Assembly: GCA_002298335.1 (NCBI GenBank)
Contig: DBNK01000024.1
Span: 145,155 to 160,300 of the forward strand
DNA length: 15,146 nt
Direction of reading: 5' to 3'
Source of the DNA: Thalassolituus sp. UBA674
GTDB lineage: Bacteria > Pseudomonadota > Gammaproteobacteria > Pseudomonadales > Oceanobacteraceae
The notes below the pieces were generated by a model. It made no database searches and was not told the DNA's origin. It was given only the letters and a program-made list of their open reading frames with translations. Below are positions 1-5,160 of the stretch, in pieces. A program made the translations under genes and the position numbers. Each line of letters opens with the position of its first letter. Within the stretch, counting starts at the first letter, position 1.

Positions 1-82
1 AGAAAGACCGAGGTGAATAGCCGGTACGTATCTCATGCCAGGGATTGGGAGAAACAGAAGCCGGTCATTACATCTCCGGCGT

Positions 83-128
83 ATGGATCCCGTGGTCTGC
101 CTGACTGCGTCACGGCCACGGGATGACG
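83..128. repeat. Diverged palindromic element (GGATCCCG...CGGGATGACG type)
   Basis: The arms ATCCCGTGG (87-95) and CCACGGGAT (116-124) are perfectly complementary over 9 bp and enclose a 20-base loop. The outer bases, ATGG on the left and GACG on the right, match the ends of the palindromes clustered at 4325-4710. The stem differs from theirs at compensating positions, so pairing is kept while sequence has changed. This points to a structured intergenic repeat family with more than one chromosomal location. Confidence 0.6.
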
Positions 129-209
129 CTGTGCTTTTGTATTGACGGTGAATATTGAGAAGGCAGGTCTGGCACCAGAGCCTGACTGCCTGTATGGGGT
201 GCAGGTGTT

Positions 210-399
210 CTACCCCACAGGAAACTCAACCCGGGCGTATTTCACTCTGCTGGGTTCAGGCACCATGAGCATATTGCCTGTGTCAGCGGGCCGGGAGTTC
301 TGTGGTGTCCCGTGTCAGGCTGACGATGCCGGACCCTGATATCACTTCAAACAGCAGATTGAGGAAGTATCTTTCTCAACAAGGCTGAGAACAAAGGTG
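210..399 (-). pseudogene. Decayed 3' fragment of a second ktrB copy
   Basis: Read on the minus strand, this segment aligns with the last 80 or so codons of the intact ktrB at 1848-2089. The last codons spell VKYARVEFPVG followed by a stop (TAG at 210-212), the same end as the intact protein. A middle block reads FLNLLFEVIS, also as in KtrB. Between the blocks are a frameshift, a deletion of roughly 50 bp relative to the intact copy, and an in-frame stop, and the fourth selectivity-filter glycine is replaced by serine. It has no start and cannot encode a transporter. The two copies have the same orientation and flank the hydrolase gene. Confidence 0.88.
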
Positions 400-462
400 T
401 GAATTGTCTGCAGACATGGAAGCCTGCAAAGAAGACGTGTAGCTTACACACGCTCGCGCAGT

Positions 463-1851
463 ATGATCACCACAGGTTTTTTCATGATGTTGATTCAAGT
501 CCAGTTTTCCCTCACAGACTTCCGGCCTTTCCTTTTTTGCTGTTTTTTTCTGTGCGCTCCGGTTTTATCCGCGCAGGAGTCGCCCGGCTATGATGCTCTT
601 CTGGACGCATACCATTCAGTGCACGGCTTTTCCGGTACGGTAAAAATCGTTACCCCTGACTCTGCCCCCTTTGAACAGAGCTACGGTCTGGCAAACCGCA
701 GTTTTGATGTCGCCTACACCCCGGAAACCCGCTTCTCGATTAACTCTGTATCCAAAACCTTCACGGCACTGGCCATCATGCAGCTAGTTAGCGAAGGCAA
801 ACTCGACCTGAACAAGCCCCTGTCATTCTACCTGCCCACACTGAAAGCAGACTGGAAAAATCAGGTCTCCGCACATCACCTTCTTACGCACACCTCAGGG
901 CTGCCAAGGGAGTCCGGCATCCAGCCTTATGAAACCCTCAGTTTTCAGGAACAGATCAGTACTTATATCAACCCTATCCAACTGCTGTTTACACCCGGTG
1001 AGCGTTATGAATATTCAAATACCGGTATTACCCTGCTGGGAGCACTGATCGAACAGGTCTCTGGCATGACCTACCGGGATTTCATAACAATGCGCATCAT
1101 TCACCCACTGAAGCTGGAAAATACCGGAGTTTATGAGGGACGGAATCTGGTCAGACATCAGGCGACGCCTTACCGTTTCACCAGTCAGGGAATAGCAGAA
1201 GCCCAACGTACCAAACATTTCGGAGATAATGCCGGTGGCGGTCTTTATTCAACCCCTGCTGATCTCTACCGTTTCATGCTGGCCGTTTACAGCAGCACTC
1301 TGATTCCACAGGAGCTGACCGAGCAGATGTTCACGCCCCATGTTCAAAGTGGCGGCAATGATGCAGAGGGCTACGCCTGGAGCATCAAACAATTCGGAGA
1401 CGAAACCCTCTACTTTGCAGCAGGCAGCGGCTACGGCACCAAGAGCGTGGTTCTGTTTGGCCCTGAGACACAACGTTTTATCGCAATCACATCAAACTGG
1501 GGCAACACCCCGATTCTGAATCTGCTGCGCGATCTCTATCTGATATCGCGCAATCAGACAGTCAGCCTGCCGGACAGCAACGCTCTGGCCCGGCCAGAAC
1601 ACTACCGTCAGTACATGGGTGAATATCACTTTGAGCCGGAGGCCCTGAAACACCACCTTGGGATGGCCGGAGGCACCGTCCACCTGCATGAATTTGAGAA
1701 CAAGCTTTTCATGAATGAAGAGCTGCTGGCCACCAAAGCCGATGGCGTGCTCGGGCTGACCTACACCGATGAGGTGGAGATCCGGTTTACCGAAAATAAC
1801 CTGCATATACGGATCAACAATAACGAACTGACTGGGTTGAAAATCCGTTAA
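463..1851 (+). CDS. Serine hydrolase, beta-lactamase/class C PBP-like fold, exported
   Basis: A 462-residue protein of the beta-lactamase-related serine hydrolase family (Pfam Beta-lactamase; class C, DD-peptidase and esterase relatives). Residues 1-37 look like a Sec signal peptide with a hydrophobic core at about 22-35 and likely cleavage after VLSA; there is no lipobox. The nucleophile motif SxxK is S95-V-S-K98, and the second motif YxN is Y184-S-N186. The third motif, often HxG in relatives, reads AAGSGYG near 319-325 and has no histidine. A C-terminal segment from about 370 resembles the small beta-rich domain that follows the catalytic domain in many relatives. Methionines at 484 and 487 are alternative starts. 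It is the only plus-strand gene here, and by eye its codon use is less GC-rich than its neighbours. Substrate unknown; peptidase, esterase and amidase roles are all possible. Confidence 0.88.
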   Translation: MITTGFFMMLIQVQFSLTDFRPFLFCCFFLCAPVLSAQESPGYDALLDAYHSVHGFSGTVKIVTPDSAPFEQSYGLANRSFDVAYTPETRFSINSVSKTFTALAIMQLVSEGKLDLNKPLSFYLPTLKADWKNQVSAHHLLTHTSGLPRESGIQPYETLSFQEQISTYINPIQLLFTPGERYEYSNTGITLLGALIEQVSGMTYRDFITMRIIHPLKLENTGVYEGRNLVRHQATPYRFTSQGIAEAQRTKHFGDNAGGGLYSTPADLYRFMLAVYSSTLIPQELTEQMFTPHVQSGGNDAEGYAWSIKQFGDETLYFAAGSGYGTKSVVLFGPETQRFIAITSNWGNTPILNLLRDLYLISRNQTVSLPDSNALARPEHYRQYMGEYHFEPEALKHHLGMAGGTVHLHEFENKLFMNEELLATKADGVLGLTYTDEVEIRFTENNLHIRINNNELTGLKIR

Positions 1852-3224
1852 CCCACCGGAAACTCAACCCTCGCGTACTTCACGCTGCTGGGTTTACGCA
1901 CCATAAGCATATAGCCCAGCATCAGGGGGCCGAGGCGGCCGATAAGCATCACCAGCATGATGATGCCTTGCCCGGCCGGGCCGAGATGTTCTGTGGTGCC
2001 GCGTGACAGGCCAACGGTGCCGAATGCGGATATGACTTCGAACAGCAGATTGAGAAAGTCATCCTTAACGAACAGGCTGAGCGCAAAGGTGGCGGCAAAG
2101 ATCACCAGTACTCCGATGGCGGTGGTGGCCAGTGCTTTCATGACCATGTCGTTGGTGATGCTGCGTTTCAGAATAAAGACGGTTTCATTGCCTTTGAGAA
2201 AGGACCGCGTGGTGGCGATCAGTACGGCCAGTGTGGAGAGTTTGATGCCGCTGGCGGTGGAGTTGGGAGCACCACCGATGAACATCAGGGCCATCAGCAA
2301 CAGACTGGTGGCCATGGTCAGGGAGCCGATATCCAGGGTGTTGAATCCGGCGGTTCTGGGTGTGGTGGCCTGAAACCACGCCGCCAGTAACTGATCACCC
2401 GTACTCAGCGAACCGAGTGTTTCCGGATTATTCATTTCCAGCAGGAAAACCAGCACAAACGCCAGCAGATTAATCAGGATGGTGGCGATAAGAATAATGC
2501 GGGTGTACACCGAAAAGGCGCGCCAGCGGCGTTTCTGCAGCACTTCCATCACGACGATGTAGCCCAGCCCGCCAAGCATAAACAACGCGCTTACGGTCAG
2601 CAGAATACCGGGCTGCCCTGCCCAGCCACCCAGGCTGTCGGATGACAGTGAAAATCCGGCGTTATTGAAGGCGGATACGGTGTAAAACAGTGCCTGATAC
2701 GCGCCTTCGGCCCAGCCCAGCTGAGGCACCAGAAACAGGCTTAACGTCGCCACACCGAGCGCTTCCGTCCCCAGTGCGAATAAGGCAATCGACAACGCAG
2801 CGCGGCGGGCGTCCTGCAGGGAGAGTTCATTGAAGGCTTCCTGTGCCAGCAGCTGATGCCGCAGTTGCAGCCGGAAGCCAAGCGTGACCGCCGTCAGTAC
2901 CGCAAAGGTCATCAGGCCCAGTCCACCCAGCTGAATCAGACCAAGAATCACCAGCTGGCCAAACAGGGTGAACTGAGTGCCGGTATCAACCACGGTCAGC
3001 CCGGTGACAGTGACAGCGGAGGTGGCGGTAAAGGCGGCATCGAGCCAACTGATTGGGGCGGTTGTTGCCACCGGTAGTTTCAGCAACGCCGTTCCCAGAA
3101 GAATCAGCAGCAGAAAACCTTCAAACAGAAGTCTGGGCGGATGCGGCAAGGCGGTTTTAGCGGCGCCGCGCGGGTCTTTACTGCGCGACAGCTGGCGCAG
3201 GAAACTGAACAGTCCTGAGGTCAC
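1848..3224 (-). CDS. ktrB: Potassium uptake channel subunit KtrB (TrkH/KtrB family)
   Basis: A 458-residue integral inner-membrane protein that forms the ion-conducting subunit of a Ktr-type K+ (probably Na+-coupled) uptake system. The four-fold repeated membrane-pore-membrane plan is visible. The selectivity-filter glycines are G75 (TVTGLTVVD), G190 (FNNAGFS), G293 (PRTAGFNT) and G405 (FGTVGLS). The glycine-rich intramembrane gate loop is MFIGGAPNSTASG at about 314-326, and the C terminus carries the conserved GRLGPLMLGYML. The start is GTG at 3224, which overlaps the ktrA stop as GTGA, so translation is probably coupled. The stop overlaps that of the convergent hydrolase gene by 4 bp and no terminator is visible between them. 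A decayed copy of the last 80 codons lies at 210-399. Confidence 0.93.
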   Translation of the reverse strand: MTSGLFSFLRQLSRSKDPRGAAKTALPHPPRLLFEGFLLLILLGTALLKLPVATTAPISWLDAAFTATSAVTVTGLTVVDTGTQFTLFGQLVILGLIQLGGLGLMTFAVLTAVTLGFRLQLRHQLLAQEAFNELSLQDARRAALSIALFALGTEALGVATLSLFLVPQLGWAEGAYQALFYTVSAFNNAGFSLSSDSLGGWAGQPGILLTVSALFMLGGLGYIVVMEVLQKRRWRAFSVYTRIILIATILINLLAFVLVFLLEMNNPETLGSLSTGDQLLAAWFQATTPRTAGFNTLDIGSLTMATSLLLMALMFIGGAPNSTASGIKLSTLAVLIATTRSFLKGNETVFILKRSITNDMVMKALATTAIGVLVIFAATFALSLFVKDDFLNLLFEVISAFGTVGLSRGTTEHLGPAGQGIIMLVMLIGRLGPLMLGYMLMVRKPSSVKYARVEFPVG

Positions 3225-3874
3225 AGCTCGTCAGCCAGCTGCCTGAGCGGGTCAAACGCGCCGCCAACCACCAGACGGTCACCGGTATGCAGGTTCTGGG
3301 TCAGATCAGGCTCACGGAAGGTCTCCGTGCCACGTTTCAGCATCAGCAGTGTCAGCGGCAGATTCTCCAGCAGTTCAGCCAGACTTTTGCGGCAGACCTC
3401 ATCGCTGATACGGAAGTCGACGACAAAATAATCGTCTTCGAGATCCAGATAGTTATGCACCATGGGGTAGGCCATTTCGCGCGAAATACGCACGCCGGTT
3501 TCGTATTCCGGAGCGATGACACGGGTGGCGCCGAGGCGCTCCAGAATCAGGTGGTGCTCCTTGCTCATCGCCTTGGCCCAGATGCCTTCGACGCCCAGGG
3601 CTTTCAGCTGCATGGTCGCCAGAACCGAGGTTTCGAAGTTGTTGCCGATGGCGATGACAGCGGCGTCGTAACTGCCGGCATTCACTTCCTGCAGGGTGCT
3701 CTCAAGGCTGGCATCCGCGGTTACGGCACAGGTGATTTCATCGGCGATCTGATTGACCTTGTCTTCGTTGATATCGATGCCGAGAACATCATGCCCCAGC
3801 TCTGCAAGCTCGCGCGCAACAGTGGCTCCGAAGACGCCAAGACCGATGACAATAAACTGTTTTCTGGCACTCAT
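3221..3874 (-). CDS. ktrA: Ktr potassium uptake regulatory subunit KtrA (RCK domain)
   Basis: A 217-residue cytoplasmic nucleotide-binding subunit that gates KtrB. The RCK/TrkA-N Rossmann fold begins at once with the dinucleotide motif GLGVFG (11-16) and the acidic residue D34 at the end of the second strand (GIDIN). A TrkA-C domain occupies roughly residues 140-217 (DYFVVDFRI ... GDRLVVGG). I chose the ATG at 3874, giving MSARKQFIVIG, because the length then matches the family and the Rossmann fold starts close to residue 1. The reading frame stays open to 4057, but that extension would run through a terminator and the tRNA-Val gene. GGAAAAAG lies upstream as a loosely spaced ribosome-binding site. 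ktrA and ktrB form a two-gene operon. Confidence 0.93.
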   Translation of the reverse strand: MSARKQFIVIGLGVFGATVARELAELGHDVLGIDINEDKVNQIADEITCAVTADASLESTLQEVNAGSYDAAVIAIGNNFETSVLATMQLKALGVEGIWAKAMSKEHHLILERLGATRVIAPEYETGVRISREMAYPMVHNYLDLEDDYFVVDFRISDEVCRKSLAELLENLPLTLLMLKRGTETFREPDLTQNLHTGDRLVVGGAFDPLRQLADEL

Positions 3875-3898
3875 GCTGTTCACTTTTTCCGGTGCGTT

Positions 3899-3911
3899 GG
3901 TGTCAGACACC
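3899..3911. promoter_or_regulatory. Short perfect inverted repeat upstream of ktrA
   Basis: GGTGTC-A-GACACC is a perfect 6-bp inverted repeat with one central base, 25 bp upstream of the ktrA start. It overlaps a weak candidate -10 (TTATGG on the minus strand, 3910-3915), with TGGTCA at 3932-3937 as a poor -35. It could be an operator or a small hairpin in the leader. The terminator at 3974-4008 cuts off read-through from the tRNA, so a promoter for ktrAB should lie between 3874 and 3974. Chance is not excluded. Confidence 0.3.
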
Positions 3912-3973
3912 ATAACGGAAAGGAAGGTCACTGACCACGACAGGCTGATGGCGATGGGGGCATCGGGCAGAGA

Positions 3974-4008
3974 AACAGAAAAGGCGCTCAATGAGCGCCT
4001 TTTCTGTT
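3974..4008 (-). terminator. Rho-independent terminator of tRNA-Val
   Basis: A perfect 17-bp stem (3974-3990 with 3992-4008) with a single-base apex contains the GC-rich core GGCGCTCA/TGAGCGCC. On the minus strand the core is followed by TTTTCTGTTTC, a U-rich tail. It starts 10 bp downstream of the tRNA-Val CCA end. It should end tRNA transcription before ktrA. The symmetry, with A-rich and T-rich outer arms, means it could work in both directions. Confidence 0.9.
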
Positions 4009-4017
4009 CAGAATACT

Positions 4018-4094
<77 letters not shown>

Positions 4095-4106
4095 GAAGTG
4101 GCGCGT

Positions 4107-4135
4107 ATATTAGCGGCGACCTTGGGGTTGTGCAA
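4107..4135 (-). promoter_or_regulatory. Sigma70-type promoter of tRNA-Val
   Basis: On the minus strand, -35 TTGCAC (4130-4135) and -10 TAATAT (4107-4112) are separated by exactly 17 bp. The discriminator after the -10 is GC-rich (ACGCGCC), as is usual for stringently controlled stable-RNA promoters, and the tRNA 5' end at 4094 is 12 bp downstream of the -10. The -35 hexamer overlaps the first bases of the 51-bp direct repeat at 4133-4183. Confidence 0.82.
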
Positions 4136-4183
4136 GCAGTTTGAGTAAAAGTGTTTGTTTTCAGGAGGATAGAGTGGTGTTTG
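4133..4183. repeat. 51-bp direct repeat, copy A
   Basis: This copy begins CAAGCAGTTTGA and ends GGATAGAGTGGTGTTTG. It matches copy B at 4372-4422 at 47 of 51 positions without gaps, 239 bp away. Weaker similarity continues to the left into the tRNA promoter spacer (CTTGGGGTTG compared with CTTGGCGTTG). The -35 hexamer of tRNA-Val overlaps its first bases. Confidence 0.85.
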
Positions 4184-4214
4184 TTAAAGCGCCACCTTGA
4201 CATGGTAGCGGTCC
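4183..4214 (+). pseudogene. Inverted fragment of tRNA-Val(GAC)
   Basis: The plus strand here matches the tRNA-Val RNA sequence from the D loop through the anticodon arm to the variable loop at 29 of 32 positions. It includes a 15-base exact run, ACCTTGACATGGTAG. The matching part of the real gene is 4045-4076 on the minus strand, so the two are inverted relative to each other. No T arm or 3' acceptor can be recognised, so it cannot be a working tRNA. It begins exactly where direct repeat A ends. Confidence 0.8.
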
Positions 4215-4324
4215 GGAACCGTGGTTTACGTGTGAACGCGGAGCTGTATTGATTAATACCCGACGGCAATTCCGCAAACTGCGGAGAGACAGACTGACTT
4301 CCAGGAGTGTATCTGTATTTATTA

Positions 4325-4355
4325 ATGGATCCCGCGATCAAGTCGCGGGATGACG
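4325..4355 (+). repeat. 31-bp palindromic element, copy 1
   Basis: Arms ATCCCGCGA (4329-4337) and TCGCGGGAT (4343-4351) pair perfectly over 9 bp around the loop TCAAG. Asymmetric ends, ATGG on the left and GACG on the right, give it an orientation. It is identical over 31 bp to the reverse complement of 4680-4710. Immediately to its right is the GGTGACTTGGCGTTGAA segment that also follows the decayed element at 4593-4620. Confidence 0.9.
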
Positions 4356-4371
4356 GTGACTTGGCGTTGAA

Positions 4372-4422
4372 CAAGCAGTTTGATTAAGAATGTTTGTTTT
4401 CAGGGGGATAGAGTGGTGTTTG
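4372..4422. repeat. 51-bp direct repeat, copy B
   Basis: This is the second copy of the 4133-4183 repeat, with 47 of 51 bases identical. To its left, where copy A has the tRNA-Val promoter and gene, copy B has a palindromic element. To its right, where copy A has the tRNA fragment, copy B has unrelated sequence. The locus therefore seems to have been duplicated and then rearranged. Confidence 0.85.
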
Positions 4423-4450
4423 AGATCTTAGCAATCTGAAAGAAGATAGC

Positions 4451-4490
4451 TGGATCCCTCCTGAGAATCAGGTTTGTGCCCGGGATCCCG
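4451..4490. repeat. Decayed palindromic element
   Basis: TGGATCCC (4451-4458) and CGGGATCCCG (4481-4490) resemble the ends of the 31-bp palindromes but are separated by a longer interior with its own small hairpin (CTGA-gaa-TCAG). It may be a degenerate copy or two fused partial copies. The assignment rests on the end sequences only. Confidence 0.4.
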
Positions 4491-4511
4491 CATAGAGGTC
4501 AGGTCAGCATT

Positions 4512-4542
4512 CTGGATCCCGCGATCAAGTCGCGGGATGACG
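4512..4542 (+). repeat. 31-bp palindromic element, copy 2
   Basis: Arms ATCCCGCGA (4516-4524) and TCGCGGGAT (4530-4538) enclose the loop TCAAG, with the right end GACG. It matches copy 1 at 30 of 31 positions, the only difference being C instead of A at the first base. Same orientation as copy 1, 187 bp downstream. Confidence 0.9.
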
Positions 4543-4592
4543 TTGCTCGATAAAAATGTTGTCGAAGGTAAAATCATCAAGTCTTGAATAAT

Positions 4593-4620
4593 CGTCATCC
4601 AGCGACTTGACCCTGGTATT
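4593..4620 (-). repeat. Decayed palindromic element, copy 3
   Basis: The segment reads CGTCATCC-A-GCGACTTGA and then diverges (CCCTGGTATT). It matches the left half and loop of the reverse-oriented element at 4680-4710, but the right arm is mutated and can no longer pair fully. To its right is ACGGTGACTTGGCATTGAAC, nearly the same flank as copy 1. Confidence 0.7.
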
Positions 4621-4622
4621 AC

Positions 4623-4647
4623 GGTGACTTGGCATTGAACAAGCAGC
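4623..4647. repeat. Partial third copy of the direct-repeat flank
   Basis: GGTGACTTGGCATTGAACAAGCAG matches the segment at 4356-4379 that links palindrome copy 1 to direct repeat B, with a single A/G difference. The match ends soon after CAAGCAG. A palindrome, or its remains, plus this flank therefore occurs twice, which suggests that the unit duplicated as a composite. Confidence 0.75.
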
Positions 4648-4679
4648 TACATGCTACTCCAGACATAAGAGTATTAATT

Positions 4680-4710
4680 CGTCATCCCGCGACTTGATCG
4701 CGGGATCCAT
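4680..4710 (-). repeat. 31-bp palindromic element, copy 4 (inverted)
   Basis: This is the exact reverse complement of copy 1 (4325-4355). Arms ATCCCGCGA (4684-4692) and TCGCGGGAT (4698-4706) enclose the loop CTTGA. Copies 1 and 4 therefore form a perfect 31-bp inverted pair around about 320 bp, reminiscent of how REP elements pair up. It ends 84 bp before the stop codon of the GIY-YIG gene. Confidence 0.9.
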
Positions 4711-4794
4711 ACGCCCCTGAGTTTTAGCTCCTCAAAGGGACACAGAGCGTTAACTCATCCAGGATGATCCAATACGTCACCTAACCCAAGAACC

Positions 4795-5088
4795 TCACCC
4801 AAGAAGCGACGGATAAAGATCCTTCCATTCAGGATTACCCTTCTCGATCAGCTCAATCTTCCACTGCCTTTGCCATTCTTTCAGGCGCTTCTCGCGGTGA
4901 ATAGCCGACTCAGCCGATTCGTGCATCTCAAAATACACCAGATCATGAACTGCGTACTTCCGGGTAAAACCTTCGGCAAGATTCTCTTTATGCTGCCAGA
5001 CACGCTGAATCAGGTTGGATGTGACGCCAACATACAGAGTGCCACAGGGCTTGCTGGCCATGATGTAGACGCAGAACTGTTTGTCCAT
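4795..5088 (-). CDS. Small GIY-YIG nuclease family protein
   Basis: A 97-residue protein consisting of a single GIY-YIG domain, the fold used by UvrC and some homing endonucleases. All residues expected of an active family member can be seen: Y8 in VYI (GIY position), Y19 in LYVG (YIG position), R29 in NLIQRVWQH, E66 in HREKRLKEW, and N85 in the typical ending GNPEWKDLY. AGGA lies a suitable distance upstream of the ATG at 5088 (CAGGAAAGGACTCCTC before ATG). It follows the DUF748 gene by 72 bp with no strong terminator between, so it might receive read-through from the recCBD operon. Its downstream side is the palindrome cluster. Function unknown; stand-alone members of this family are often poorly characterised. 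Confidence 0.88.
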   Translation of the reverse strand: MDKQFCVYIMASKPCGTLYVGVTSNLIQRVWQHKENLAEGFTRKYAVHDLVYFEMHESAESAIHREKRLKEWQRQWKIELIEKGNPEWKDLYPSLLG

Positions 5089-5160
5089 GAGGAGTCCTTT
5101 CCTGATGGATGTTGAATGATTCTGGCGGGATAAATCTTCATTTCCGCCCGGGGCTTTTCA

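Larger units (their letters stand above)
1..462. other. Gene-free region upstream of the serine hydrolase
   Basis: I find no credible gene in this stretch. From left to right it holds a short hairpin (GCCGG at 60-64 pairing with CCGGC at 76-80), a diverged palindromic element (83-128), a segment I cannot assign (129-209), the decayed 3' end of a ktrB copy on the minus strand (210-399), and a 63-bp leader before the hydrolase start. The leader has a small inverted repeat, GTGTA-gct-TACAC at 437-449, but no convincing sigma70 promoter and no clear Shine-Dalgarno sequence. Confidence 0.6.
4095..4794. other. Gene-free repeat-rich intergenic region
   Basis: About 700 bp without a credible gene. 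Besides the tRNA promoter it carries two 51-bp direct repeats and a shorter third copy, an inverted tRNA-Val fragment, and three good plus two decayed palindromic elements. Smaller hairpins are CCGCAAACTGCGG near 4264-4276 and TCATCC-A-GGATGA at 4755-4767. By eye it is more AT-rich than the flanking genes. The pattern suggests repeated insertion and rearrangement rather than one regulatory region. Confidence 0.7.

Noticed and set aside
142..339. Plus-strand open reading frame of 65 codons
   Set aside because: It starts on a non-ATG codon and runs antisense across the decayed ktrB fragment; its content is explained by that remnant.
4325..4710. CRISPR-like array
   Set aside because: The repeats are perfect hairpins with irregular spacing and mixed orientation, and no cas genes are present.
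5089..5160. Terminator between the DUF748 and GIY-YIG genes
   Set aside because: Only a weak GGCGG/CCGCC pairing with a long AT-rich loop and no T tract is present, which is not enough to call a terminator.
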